64,000 nucleotides of DNA, taken from positions 99,578 through 163,577 of the forward strand of contig NZ_JAAIXZ010000025.1 in the NCBI RefSeq assembly GCF_010894435.1, in the 5' to 3' direction. Shown here piece after piece: positions 16,626 through 25,661 of this stretch. Positions within the stretch are counted from its first letter, which is position 1; each line of letters opens with the position of its first letter. Source of the stretch: Pyxidicoccus trucidator. Its GTDB lineage: Bacteria; Myxococcota; Myxococcia; Myxococcales; Myxococcaceae. The notes under the pieces were generated by a model. That model made no database searches. It saw only the letters and a program-made list of their open reading frames with translations, and was not told where the DNA came from. A program made the translations under genes and the position numbers.

Positions 16626-18074
16626 ATGAAGTCGATGCCACGGTTCGTGCGCATGCGTCCTCTGCCCCTCCTCCTGCTGCTCCTCGCCGCTCCGCTGGCC
16701 CGTGCGGCCCCTCCTGGAGTGACGGTGTCGTGGACACCGGAGCGGGTGGTGCTCGGCCAGGACTCGCGGGTGGCGCTGAAGGTGCGCGTCCCCAAAGGCT
16801 CCGGCCCGGTGCGCGGCGCCGCTTCTTCCGGAACCTTCACCCGGGAGCGCGTGGAGGGTGGCGAGGTACGCGTCTTCGAGTGGACGCCCCCGCCCGTGCG
16901 CTACCCGCTGGTGGCCGTGCTCGCCTTCTGGGTGGAGGACGGCGCACCGCTCCCCGGCGTGGCGCCCTCCAAAGCGGAGGCCGCCGGCAGCGGGCCTTCC
17001 GAGGTGGGCGTCGTCCGCATCCCCCTGCTGGGAAAGACGCAGCTGGACGTGTCCACCGACGCCGGGGCCAGCGTGGTGGTCGAGGTGGACGGCAAGCACT
17101 TCGGTCCGGTGAAGGCCGATGACCGCGGCCGGGCCCGCGTGCCGGTGGAAGTACCACCGGGGGTCCTCTCCGCGAGCGTGCTGGCCACCCGCGACACGCT
17201 GCGCACCCGCGCCGCCATTCCGCTGGACCCGCCCACCGAGCAGCCCCTCGTCGCGGCCCTCCTCCCGTCTCCCCTCCCCGCCACGGGCGGGGGCTGGCTC
17301 CTCGTGGCCGGCGAGGAGGGCCTCGTTCACGGAGACGTCGAGCTCTCCGTCGAGGGCGCGCGTCTGTCGGCCGTGAGCGAGGAGTCCCTGCTGCGCTACC
17401 GCGTCACGCCGAAGGCGGACGCCACCGCCATCACCGTGACGGTGCGCCGCAAGGGGCAGGACGACACCGCGCGCGCCGTGGCGGAGCTGACACGGGTGAC
17501 GGTGCCACCGCCTGTGCTCGTCCAGCCGCCCGTGACGCCGACGCCGCCTCCCGCGCCGACGGTGGCGGGGGCGTGGCACCCGTCCGTCTTCGTGCTCGTG
17601 GGCGGTGCCTTCGCGAGCGGGGCCAACACGGGCCCCATGGGCGCGGTGGGCGTGTCCCTGGTGCCTCCGTGGTGGAGGGAACGGCTCGCGGTGGAGCTCG
17701 AGGCGGGCCTGCGTCGCGTCACCTTCGACGGTGGCGTGGACGCGCTGGGCTCGGTGCACTCGCGGGTGCTGGCGGTGCCGGTGCTCGCGTCGGTGCGCGT
17801 CGGTGTGTTCCAGGGCGCCGCCGTCTCCCTGTACGGGCGAGCAGGGGGCGGACTGCTGCCTTTCCAGCATCGGCTCAGCAGCGACTTCCAGGAAGACGTG
17901 AAAGAGAGCAAGCTGGCTGGGATGGGTTTCCTGTCCTTCCAGGGTGCGTACCGTCTCGGACGCTGGAGCGTGCTGGCGGAAGTGCGCGGAGCCTGGGCTC
18001 CCGCGCGCACGCCCTGGCTGGACGCACAGCTTGGCGGGCTGAGCGGGCTCCTGGGCGCGAGGTTCGAGCCGTGA
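16626..18074 (+). CDS. Secreted protein with C-terminal outer-membrane-barrel-like domain
   Basis: About 482 residues, with a signal peptide (PLPLLLLLLAAPLARA). The N-terminal half has Ig-like beta segments (VALKVRVPKGSGPV, SVVVEVDGKHFGPVKAD). After a Pro-rich linker near residue 300 comes a segment with alternating hydrophobic strands (HPSVFVLVGGAFASG, RLAVELEAGLRRVTF, WSVLAEVRGAWAPA) ending in LGARFEP, consistent with a small porin-like barrel. Several ATG/GTG codons between 16617 and 16635 could start it; 16626 is the first ATG after a GGAGGGG site. It is coupled by GTGA to the following lipoprotein, so the two may act together in the envelope. Confidence 0.75.
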   Translation: MKSMPRFVRMRPLPLLLLLLAAPLARAAPPGVTVSWTPERVVLGQDSRVALKVRVPKGSGPVRGAASSGTFTRERVEGGEVRVFEWTPPPVRYPLVAVLAFWVEDGAPLPGVAPSKAEAAGSGPSEVGVVRIPLLGKTQLDVSTDAGASVVVEVDGKHFGPVKADDRGRARVPVEVPPGVLSASVLATRDTLRTRAAIPLDPPTEQPLVAALLPSPLPATGGGWLLVAGEEGLVHGDVELSVEGARLSAVSEESLLRYRVTPKADATAITVTVRRKGQDDTARAVAELTRVTVPPPVLVQPPVTPTPPPAPTVAGAWHPSVFVLVGGAFASGANTGPMGAVGVSLVPPWWRERLAVELEAGLRRVTFDGGVDALGSVHSRVLAVPVLASVRVGVFQGAAVSLYGRAGGGLLPFQHRLSSDFQEDVKESKLAGMGFLSFQGAYRLGRWSVLAEVRGAWAPARTPWLDAQLGGLSGLLGARFEP

Positions 18075-18919
18075 GCCAGGGCCGCGCCACCGTGCTGCTC
18101 GTCGCCGCCCTGCTCTGCGCCTGCGGCTCCAGTACGGCGTTACCGGCCCCGGACATCCTCTCCGTCGCGCCCAACCAGGTCACCGTCCCGCGACACGTCC
18201 CCGTCGAGCAGCGGAGCCCCGTCCGGGTGTCCCTCGACGCGGTGATTCCCGTCCGCGTGGACTACGGCCAGGAGCAGGTGAGCACCGACGCCGCGCGGGT
18301 GTGGATTGGCTCCGAGCAAGCGCCGGTGCAGGCCCTGGACGGCGACGGCACCCTCATCATCTCGGTGCCGGAAATGCTCGACATGGGCACCTACGACGTC
18401 CGCGTCGCCCTGTCGGACGGGCGTGAGACCGTCCGACAGGCCGTGTTCTCCGTCATCCCGAAGGACCGGGGCCCGCCGCCGGACGACGACGCGGGGGTGG
18501 TCGACCTTCCCGAGAACGACCTGGACGCCGGTCCGCTCATCCAGACCGATGCGGGCACGCCGGACGCGGGCACGTCGTCGGATGCGGGAGTGGTCCAGCC
18601 TGACGGGCCCGGCCCCAATGACCCGATTCGCCCGGGCGACATCACCGGCTTCGAGATTGAGGCCCTGGAAGACCAGCAGCAGGGCACGCCCTTCCTGGTC
18701 GTCGTTCGCGCCCTGGGACCGCGCGCGGCGCACTTCCAGGACAGCACGGAGCTCACCGTCAACAAGAATGGCACCGTGAGCCCCCTCAAGCTGGGGCCGT
18801 TCGACAACGGCGTCGTCGGGCAGTACGTCACCGTGGGCGTGCTGGGCGCCAACGTGAAGCTCACGGTGACGGACGCCTACGGCGCGCAGGGCACGTCCAA
18901 CGGCTTCAAGGTGAAGTAG
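18071..18919 (+). CDS. Lipoprotein with TIG/IPT-like domain
   Basis: A 282-residue lipoprotein from a GTG overlapping the upstream stop (GTGA). The lipobox is LLCAC (ALLCACGSS). An N-terminal IPT-like region (ILSVAPNQVTV, RVWIGSEQAPVQAL, MGTYDVRVALSDG) precedes a long Asp-Ala-Gly linker (DAGTPDAGTSSDAGVV) and a beta-rich end (ITGFEIEALEDQQQGTPFL). Function unknown. Its last 14 bases overlap the convergent pseudouridine synthase gene. Confidence 0.78.
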   Translation: MSQGRATVLLVAALLCACGSSTALPAPDILSVAPNQVTVPRHVPVEQRSPVRVSLDAVIPVRVDYGQEQVSTDAARVWIGSEQAPVQALDGDGTLIISVPEMLDMGTYDVRVALSDGRETVRQAVFSVIPKDRGPPPDDDAGVVDLPENDLDAGPLIQTDAGTPDAGTSSDAGVVQPDGPGPNDPIRPGDITGFEIEALEDQQQGTPFLVVVRALGPRAAHFQDSTELTVNKNGTVSPLKLGPFDNGVVGQYVTVGVLGANVKLTVTDAYGAQGTSNGFKVK

Positions 18920-19613
18920 TCGCCGGGCGGCGCAGCAGCTCCCGGGCGCGCAGCATGTCCTCGGGAAGCGGGGCCTCCACGGCGCGTGGCTCCACACCGG
19001 GCAGCGCGGGCCACTCCACGCGAGCGGCATGCAGCGGAGTCCGGGCAAGCACCACCGCCTCCCCTGCCCCGCCCAGCTCCTTCTCCGTCATCGGCTCGTC
19101 GCGGCCGTACTGGTGGTCCACCAGCAGCGGGTGGCCCAGCGAGAGAAGGTGCACGCGAATCTGGTGGGTGCGCCCGGTGAGGGGCTCCGCCTCCACCAGC
19201 GACGCGCGCTCGAAGGTCTCCACCGGCCGCACGCGCGTGCGCGAGGCCTTGGCGCCGAGGTCTCCCGGCCGGGCCACGCGCATGCGTCCCTTGCGCCCGG
19301 CCACCAGGGGCGCGTCCACCAGGTGCGGTGCCTCCACCCGGCCCTCCACCAGGGCCAGGTAGCGCTTACGCACCTGGCCGGCCTCGAAGGCCACGGAGAG
19401 GGCGCGGTGCACCGCCGCGTCCAGCGCGAAGACGAGGACCCCGGAGGTGTCCCTGTCCAGCCGGTGCACCACGAACACCTTCTGGCCCCGCCGCGACTCC
19501 AGCGCGTCACGCAGCGAGGGGCCACCGTCACGCCCGGGGATGACCGGCACCCCGGGCGGCTTGTCCACCACGAGCACCCCCCCGCCTTCGAAGAGGATGC
19601 GGGTGTCCGTCAC
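18906..19613 (-). CDS. RluA-family pseudouridine synthase
   Basis: A 235-residue synthase converting uridine to pseudouridine in RNA. The catalytic motif HRLDRDTSG holds the nucleophilic Asp, and GRTHQIRVHL with GHPLLVDHQYG completes the family pattern. No N-terminal S4 domain is present, so it is a short, single-domain form. It starts with GTG overlapping the upstream M16 stop by GTGA. Target nucleotide unknown. Confidence 0.93.
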   Translation of the reverse strand: MTDTRILFEGGGVLVVDKPPGVPVIPGRDGGPSLRDALESRRGQKVFVVHRLDRDTSGVLVFALDAAVHRALSVAFEAGQVRKRYLALVEGRVEAPHLVDAPLVAGRKGRMRVARPGDLGAKASRTRVRPVETFERASLVEAEPLTGRTHQIRVHLLSLGHPLLVDHQYGRDEPMTEKELGGAGEAVVLARTPLHAARVEWPALPGVEPRAVEAPLPEDMLRARELLRRPATTSP

Positions 19614-21097
19614 TCGTACTCCGACGCGGGCACCACGGTGATGGGGCCCAGGCCCTTGAGCTTCTTCTTCACCGTGTCCGCGCGGCCCAGCACGACGACG
19701 GCTGGCGGCTCCGCCAGGCAGTACTTCTTCGCCACCGCGGCCACCTGCTTCGGAGTCACCGCGCGCAGCCTGTCGCGGAACTTCTCCACCCAGTCATCGC
19801 CCAGCCCATGCAGGCGCGTGTCGGCGATGCTGCCGGCGATGGACTCGTTCGTCTCCGTGCGCAGCGGGTAGAGGCCGGCGAGGTACGCCTGCGCGTCCGC
19901 CAATTCGCGCGGCTTGAGCCCCTTCTCACGGACGTTGCCAATCTCCCCCAGCGCCACGTCGATGATTTCCCGCGTGGACTCCGTCTTGGTGAAGGTGCTG
20001 AGCGCGAAGACGCCGCCAGCGTTCATCGCGTCGAACCAGGAGCTGACGCCGTAGGTGAGGCCACGGTTGACGCGAATCTCGTTCATCAGCCGCGACGTGA
20101 AGCCGCCGCCCAGGGCGATGTTCATCGCGGTGGCGGGGAAGTAGTCCTCGTGGCCCATGCGGAAGCCGGGGCCGCCCAGGCGCACCTGGGACTGCGTCTG
20201 GTCCGGCTTGTCCACGAGCAGCACGCGCCCGGCCTGGGGAATCTTCTTCAGCGGCGGAATGACGGGGGCCGTGTCCGGGCCGCCCTCCCAGCCGACGAAG
20301 GCCTCCTCGGCGGCGGCGGCCACGCGCTCCGGCCGCACCGCGCCCACCACCACCAGCATGGCCACCTTCGGCCCCATGCGCTCCTTGTGGAAGCGCACCA
20401 CGTCGTCGCGGGTGAAGGTGCGCACCGTGCGGGACGAGCCGCCCACGTCGTGCCCGTACGGGTGGTCACCCCACAGCGCGCGCACCATGGCCCGGTCGGC
20501 GATGACGGACGGGTCGTCCAGATCATTGGAGAACTGGGCCAGGGCCCGCTCGCGCGCGTCGTCCACCTCGGACTGCGGGAAGGTGGGCTCGCGCACCAGC
20601 TGGCCCAGCACGCCCATCATCTGCGCGAAGTGCTCGGCCGGGGTGGTGAGGGCGATGGACATCGTGTCCTCGCCCACGCCCACGCCCAGGCTGGCGCCGA
20701 CGAACTCCACCGTCTCGTCGATGGCCTGGGCCGTCAGGCGGCGGGTTCCCCGGCGCAGCAGCCGGGCGGTGAAGTCCGCCAGGCCATGCTTGCCCTCGGG
20801 GTCGGTGGCGCTGCCGGCGCGCAGCACCAGCCGCATGGACACCAGCGGCAGCGGGCCGCGCTCGGCGGCAACCACCTTCAGCCCGCTGGTGGTGGTGCTC
20901 TCGTGCAGCGCGGGCAGCGTGAGCGCACCGGTGGACGCCGCCTTGCGGGACGGAGCGGCCGTACGCGCGGCGGCGGTGCGCCCGGAGGCCGGTGCCTTGC
21001 GGGTGGCGCGCTTGAGGGCCCGAACGGGGGCCTTCACGGCGCGAGCGGAGGAGGACTTCACGGAGGTCTTCAGGGAGGGGCTCTTGCGAGAGGCCAT
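19610..21097 (-). CDS. M16-family peptidase, non-catalytic subunit with basic N-terminal tail
   Basis: A 495-residue pitrilysin-family protein that lacks the HxxEH zinc motif: the equivalent place reads KHGLADFTARLL. The C-terminal half keeps the conserved R/Y pair context (NEIRVNRGLTYGVSSWFD). Such proteins pair with an active M16 subunit to enclose substrates, as in processing-peptidase pairs. The start is at 21097, 32 bases past the stop of the active partner. Its first 55 residues hold 15 Lys/Arg and no acidic residue, like a histone H1 tail, which is unusual. It overlaps the following pseudouridine synthase by GTGA. Confidence 0.92.
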   Translation of the reverse strand: MASRKSPSLKTSVKSSSARAVKAPVRALKRATRKAPASGRTAAARTAAPSRKAASTGALTLPALHESTTTSGLKVVAAERGPLPLVSMRLVLRAGSATDPEGKHGLADFTARLLRRGTRRLTAQAIDETVEFVGASLGVGVGEDTMSIALTTPAEHFAQMMGVLGQLVREPTFPQSEVDDARERALAQFSNDLDDPSVIADRAMVRALWGDHPYGHDVGGSSRTVRTFTRDDVVRFHKERMGPKVAMLVVVGAVRPERVAAAAEEAFVGWEGGPDTAPVIPPLKKIPQAGRVLLVDKPDQTQSQVRLGGPGFRMGHEDYFPATAMNIALGGGFTSRLMNEIRVNRGLTYGVSSWFDAMNAGGVFALSTFTKTESTREIIDVALGEIGNVREKGLKPRELADAQAYLAGLYPLRTETNESIAGSIADTRLHGLGDDWVEKFRDRLRAVTPKQVAAVAKKYCLAEPPAVVVLGRADTVKKKLKGLGPITVVPASEYE

Positions 21098-21129
21098 AAA
21101 GATGGGGGCTTTCCTTTTCCGGTCCGGGC

Positions 21130-22443
21130 TCAGGCCTCGGAGGGCGCGGGGAGCAGCGTCACCACCGAGCGGCGCTCGGGAGCGAAGTACTTCGCGGCGG
21201 CCGCCTTCACCATGTCGTTGGTGATGGAGGTGTAGGCGCTGGGGAGCGTGAGCAGGCGACGCCAGTCTCCGAGCAGCGCCTCGTAGTGGCCCAGCGCATG
21301 CGCGCGGCCGTTGTTGGTGGCCAGCTCGCGCATGTGGTCCGAGCGCAGGTTGTTCTGCGCCTTCTGCAGCTCGCGCTCGGTGACGCCTTCGCGGGCCAGC
21401 TTCTCCAGCTCGGCGTACAGCGCGGCCTCCACCTTCGCCGGGTCGGAGTCCGGCTTCAGCTCCAGGTAGAAGAGGATGGTGCCCGGGTCGATGCGCCAGC
21501 TCCAGTCGAGCATGATGGAGACGCACAGCTTCTGCTCGTACACGAGCGAGCGCACCAGCCGGCTCCCCTCCCCCTTCGTGAGCACGTACTGCGCCACGTC
21601 CAGGGTGAAGGTGTCGTCCTCTCGGGCGGACGGGCCGCGGAAGCCGAGCATCAGCGCGGGCGACTGCGCGGGGTGGCGCACCAGGGCGCGGCGCTCGCCC
21701 TTCTGCTCGGGCTCGGCGTTGAGCACCTTGGCGGGCGCGGGGCCGCGGGGGATGTCGCCGTAGTACTTGCGAACCAGGGCCAGCGTCTTCTTCGGGTCGA
21801 TGTCCCCGGCGATGTAGAGCACCGCGTTGTTGGGCGCGTAGTACGTGCGGAAGTACTCCTGGCAGTCCTCGCGGGTGATGTTCTCGATGTCCGCCATCCA
21901 CCCGATGACGGGCCAGCGGTACGCGTGGGCCTTGTAGACGAGCGTGCCCAGCTCCTCGTCCATGATGCCGGTGATGTCGTTGTCCACGCGGACGCGGCGC
22001 TCTTCCTTCACCACCTCGCGCTCGCTGGTCAGCGTGTCCTGGGAGATGCGCAGCGAGCGCATCCGGTCCGACTCCAGGTCGAGCACCGTCTCCAGCGAGT
22101 CGGCGGCGAAGTCGTCGTAGTACACCGTCATGTCATTGGACGTGTACGCGTTGGAGCGGCCGCCGCTGGACTCCAGCGTCTTGTCGAACATCTTCGGGCC
22201 GTACTTCTTGGCCCCGTTGAACATCATGTGCTCGAAGAGGTGGCTGATGCCGGTGATGCCGGGGCGCTCGTTGCGGCTGCCCACCTGGAAGAAGGTGTAG
22301 AGGCTGACCACCGGAGCCTGGTGGTTGGCGAGCAGCCGCACCTGGAGGCCATTGGGCAGCGTGGCCTCGTGAACGTCGAACAGGGACTCGAGGGCGGGAT
22401 CCGCCGCGCGAGCGGGGGCATTCATCTGGGAAGCCTTGCGCAT
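21130..22443 (-). CDS. M16-family zinc metallopeptidase, catalytic subunit
   Basis: A 437-residue zinc peptidase. HLFEHMMFNG gives the inverted motif HxxEH (His68, Glu71, His72), with a third ligand in VVKEERR about 76 residues later. It should degrade small or unfolded peptides with its downstream partner. No classical signal peptide is visible. Start 22443 (MRKASQMN) or 22425 are both possible. Confidence 0.94.
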   Translation of the reverse strand: MRKASQMNAPARAADPALESLFDVHEATLPNGLQVRLLANHQAPVVSLYTFFQVGSRNERPGITGISHLFEHMMFNGAKKYGPKMFDKTLESSGGRSNAYTSNDMTVYYDDFAADSLETVLDLESDRMRSLRISQDTLTSEREVVKEERRVRVDNDITGIMDEELGTLVYKAHAYRWPVIGWMADIENITREDCQEYFRTYYAPNNAVLYIAGDIDPKKTLALVRKYYGDIPRGPAPAKVLNAEPEQKGERRALVRHPAQSPALMLGFRGPSAREDDTFTLDVAQYVLTKGEGSRLVRSLVYEQKLCVSIMLDWSWRIDPGTILFYLELKPDSDPAKVEAALYAELEKLAREGVTERELQKAQNNLRSDHMRELATNNGRAHALGHYEALLGDWRRLLTLPSAYTSITNDMVKAAAAKYFAPERRSVVTLLPAPSEA

Positions 22444-22470
22444 AGGCCTCCACCTATACTCAGGGCGCGG

Positions 22471-23142
22471 CTATAGATCCACGACACCCGCACGCAGAGC
22501 CATCACGACGGCTTCCACGTGAGAGTTGACGCCCATCTTCCGGTAGATATGTGACAGGTGTGTACGGACGGTGCGCCGCTCCAGCGTCATCACCTGCCCC
22601 ACCTCGGCATTGGACAGGCCCTTGCCCACGTAGCGCAGCACCTCGAACTCCGTCGGGGTGAGGGCCCAGGGGTTGTCCGCCTTCTTCTCCGGCGAGGCGG
22701 GCTTCGCCTGCACGGACTGGAAGTAGTTCCAGAAGCGGCGGGCGATGATGGGCTCCAGCACGGTGCCGCCCTCCATCACCTCCTGGATGCCGGAGCGGAT
22801 CTTCTCCGGGCCCACGCGCTTGACCAGATAGCCGGACGCGCCGGCCTGGATGGCCTCGTACACCTTCTGCTCGTCGTCGAAGGACGTGAGGATGAGGATC
22901 TCCACCTCCGGCGCCCGGCGCTTCACCCGCTGCGTCACCTGGATGCCGTTGATGCCCGGCAGCTCCAGGTCCAGAAGCACGAGCTGCGGGCGGAGCTGGA
23001 GGATGTCCTCCACGGCGGCCTCGCCTTCCTGTGACGTGCCTACGATTTCCAGCTCGGGGAAGGTGCCCAGCACCTTGACCAGGTTCTTCAGGAGCTGCGG
23101 CTGGTCCTCGACGACGAAGATGCGGGTGCGGTCCATGGTCAC
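22471..23142 (-). CDS. NarL/FixJ-type response regulator
   Basis: A 223-residue two-domain regulator. The receiver carries the phospho-acceptor Asp58 in LVLLDLELPG, with VVEDQ acidic residues near 11-13 and K in YLVKRVG. A C-terminal LuxR-type helix-turn-helix reads LTPTEFEVLRYVGKGLSNAEVGQVM and TVRTHLSHIYRKMGV. It is coupled to the upstream pseudokinase by a GTGA overlap (start 23142; ATG 23136 also possible). No histidine kinase is adjacent, so the input is unclear. Confidence 0.94.
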   Translation of the reverse strand: MTMDRTRIFVVEDQPQLLKNLVKVLGTFPELEIVGTSQEGEAAVEDILQLRPQLVLLDLELPGINGIQVTQRVKRRAPEVEILILTSFDDEQKVYEAIQAGASGYLVKRVGPEKIRSGIQEVMEGGTVLEPIIARRFWNYFQSVQAKPASPEKKADNPWALTPTEFEVLRYVGKGLSNAEVGQVMTLERRTVRTHLSHIYRKMGVNSHVEAVVMALRAGVVDL

Positions 23143-25262
23143 CGTCTCGGGGCGCTGAAGGAGTCCACCACCAGCTTGCGATGCTGGCCCCGCGTGAAGC
23201 GCAACTCCGACTCCTGCGCCTCACCCGTGGTGGTGGACACCAGCCGGATGAGCCGCGTGCCGGCCTTGATGGGGAAGCGGGACAGCGGCGTGCGCCGGTT
23301 CACCCGCTCCCCGTCGATATACACCCGCGCGGGCACATTGGTGGTGATGGTGATGTACGCGCGCTGAGACTTCGGCGGCGGCCTCGGCGCGGGAGCGTCG
23401 TCTTCCTCCCGCGGGGCGTCCTGCGCGCTGGCCGGTCGCGCCGGCTCGGGCCGCGCGGGCTCGGGCGGCGGCGCCGGCGTCGGCCGGGGCGGCTGAGGCA
23501 CCTGAATCGGTGTCGGTTCGCTCGGCCCCTGCCCCAGCGTCGGGTCGTCCTCTCCGCCGGGCTCCGCCGTGGCGGGAGCGCCCTCCACGGGCTTGTCCCC
23601 GAGCCGCCACGCGGCGATGGCGAAGCTGAACAGCCCCACCAGCGCGAGCGCCCCGGCGATGGCCACCATCCGCCCGCGCCGATGCGGGGTCGGGAACAGG
23701 TTCTGTTCCTCCGTCATCAGCCGCCGGGACGCGGCCGCGTCCAGCCCCGGCCCGGAAGGCGCCGGCACGGCCATGTCGTCGCGCTCCTTCGCCCCGGCGC
23801 GAGCTGACGCGGGAAACGGCTCGGGCAGCGCGCGGGAGCCGCGCTCTGGCGAGGACTGGGGTCGGCGGGGCCGGACGCCGCGGCGCCCGGAGGTGGAGAC
23901 GGAGACGGACAGCTCCTCGTCCTCCTCGGACGGGGCGGGCCCGGAGAAGTCCTCCATCACCTTCACGCGCGGGTTGCGAGCGCCGACGCGGGTGCCCTGC
24001 TGCGCGTTGACGCCGCCCTGGGGGACCAACTGCCGGCGCGGCTTTGCGGGCGCGGCGCCCGGCGGAGCATCCCAGCCACGCTCCAGCGGACCCGCCTGCC
24101 CCGGACCGGTAGTCTCCCCTTCGCCCACGGGAGGCTCGGGCGCCCGGGAACGCGAGGAAGCCACGGACAGCTCCGGCTCGTAGTCCTCCGGCCGGTACTC
24201 CTCGAAAGCGGGCGCGGCGGAATCCTGCGTGTCGGCGCTGGCCTCCTCCTCCTGAGACAGCGGGCGGCTGTAGGGGGCACGCTGGATGATGGAGGCCTCG
24301 GGCTCCTCGGCATGGAGGTCCATCTCCGCGCCGGAGATGGGCTCCAGGGTGAAGACCTCCTTGAAGGGCGCGGGCCCCAGGCCGGCGAGGCTCACCTCGT
24401 TGGGGAACAGCTCGTTCACGAAGCGGCGCACGTCGTCGAGGCCGGGCATGCCGCCGCTGGCGGAGAGGAAGTTGCGCAGCGACGCGGCGAACTCGCCGCA
24501 CGAGCGGAAGCGGCGCTGCGGGCTCTGCTCCAGCGCGCGGAGGATGAGCGAGTCCAGCCGTGAGTTGATGCGCCGGTCCAACCGGCTGGGCGGAGGCAGC
24601 GCCTCGCTGCGCCGGGTGGAGACGCCGCCGCCGCCGGCAATCACCGGCTCGCGCTGGGTGAGCAGCTCGTAGGCGATGGCGCCCAGCGAGTACACGTCGG
24701 ACTGCTCGGTGTAGGCCTCGCCCCGGGACACCTCGGGCGAGCGGTACGTGCCGCGCCCCCGGTTGGCGAACGAGCGCCGGAGCTGCGGCACCGCCATGAG
24801 GGCGCGCAGCGCGCCGAAGTCACACACGGCGGGCGTGCCGTCGCGAGACAGCACCACGTTGCCCGGCGTGAGCGCGCCGTGGAGGACGCCCGCGTCATGG
24901 GCCTGCTGCACGGCCTCCAGCAGCTGGATGACGATGTGCAGGGCCACGGTGGGCGGCAGCACCACTTCCTTGGTGTGGAGCCGCTGCAGCGCCGTGCCCA
25001 GCGTGAAGCCGTCCAGGTCCTCCCGGACGACGGCGAGCCGCTGGTTCACGACGCCGATGTCCACCACGTGGAGGATGCCGGGGTGGCGGACGGGCTGGAG
25101 GAGGCGCGTCGTCTCCGCGAGGTCGAGCGCGTAGGCCGGGTCCGACGTCTTGGGGTGGAAGAGCTTGACGACCACCTCGCTCGCGGGGAGCTGGAGGCCC
25201 TCGTACAGCTCCGCGAGCTCGCCGGTCTCGATGCGGCCCGTCAGCCTGTAGGTGGCGCTCAT
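23139..25262 (-). CDS. Predicted pseudokinase with membrane helix and C-terminal PEGA domain
   Basis: A 707-residue protein. Residues 1-270 have a Ser/Thr kinase fold with Lys33 in VVVKLF and DFG at 148-150, but the catalytic loop reads HGALTPGN at 128-135, where Ala130 replaces the essential Asp. The glycine-rich loop is also degenerate. A long disordered region, one membrane helix (VAIAGALALVGLFSFAIAAW) and a C-terminal PEGA-like domain (AYITITTNVPARVYIDGERV) follow. It therefore likely acts as a scaffold or sensor. It overlaps both neighbours (ATGA upstream, GTGA downstream). Confidence 0.9.
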   Translation of the reverse strand: MSATYRLTGRIETGELAELYEGLQLPASEVVVKLFHPKTSDPAYALDLAETTRLLQPVRHPGILHVVDIGVVNQRLAVVREDLDGFTLGTALQRLHTKEVVLPPTVALHIVIQLLEAVQQAHDAGVLHGALTPGNVVLSRDGTPAVCDFGALRALMAVPQLRRSFANRGRGTYRSPEVSRGEAYTEQSDVYSLGAIAYELLTQREPVIAGGGGVSTRRSEALPPPSRLDRRINSRLDSLILRALEQSPQRRFRSCGEFAASLRNFLSASGGMPGLDDVRRFVNELFPNEVSLAGLGPAPFKEVFTLEPISGAEMDLHAEEPEASIIQRAPYSRPLSQEEEASADTQDSAAPAFEEYRPEDYEPELSVASSRSRAPEPPVGEGETTGPGQAGPLERGWDAPPGAAPAKPRRQLVPQGGVNAQQGTRVGARNPRVKVMEDFSGPAPSEEDEELSVSVSTSGRRGVRPRRPQSSPERGSRALPEPFPASARAGAKERDDMAVPAPSGPGLDAAASRRLMTEEQNLFPTPHRRGRMVAIAGALALVGLFSFAIAAWRLGDKPVEGAPATAEPGGEDDPTLGQGPSEPTPIQVPQPPRPTPAPPPEPARPEPARPASAQDAPREEDDAPAPRPPPKSQRAYITITTNVPARVYIDGERVNRRTPLSRFPIKAGTRLIRLVSTTTGEAQESELRFTRGQHRKLVVDSFSAPRR

Positions 25263-25576
25263 CGCTTCTTTCGCGCCGGGCGGCGCCGGGACACGGCGGA
25301 GAAGATGAAGCCGCACCAGACACACGACTCACCGCGTCGGCCCGGGGGCAGCTGCAGGGTACAACCGGGGCAGCGGGGGCGCGCGCGGACGGGGGCGGTG
25401 CGCGAGGGCTCGCTCGCTCGCCTGGAGGCGACCCGGGCGGAGGGCGCGGGCGCGCTCACGCGGAGCCGGGCCTCCAGGAGCCGCACCCGGTCCTCGAGCG
25501 CGGTGATCCGGGCGGACAGGCGCGCATGAACCTCCTCGGCAGTCTCCGAGGGCTGGCGTCTGGCGGGCGAGCGCAT
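25259..25576 (-). CDS. Small coiled-coil/zinc-ribbon protein
   Basis: A 105-residue protein. A heptad-rich helix (LSARITALEDRVRLLEARLR) is followed by an Arg-rich stretch and two CxxC pairs (CPGC, CVWC) forming a zinc ribbon, then a basic tail. Start 25576 (MRSPARRQ) is the best ATG. Its stop overlaps the start of the pseudokinase gene (ATGA), so it is the first gene of a three-gene operon. No named family recognised. Confidence 0.7.
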   Translation of the reverse strand: MRSPARRQPSETAEEVHARLSARITALEDRVRLLEARLRVSAPAPSARVASRRASEPSRTAPVRARPRCPGCTLQLPPGRRGESCVWCGFIFSAVSRRRPARKKR

Positions 25577-25661
25577 TTCAGACTGGGAGCGTGCCACGCG
25601 CACTCGCAACCCGGCAAGGACCGAGCCGTGGGCAGATGCGCGTGGTATGTGTTGATGTTCC

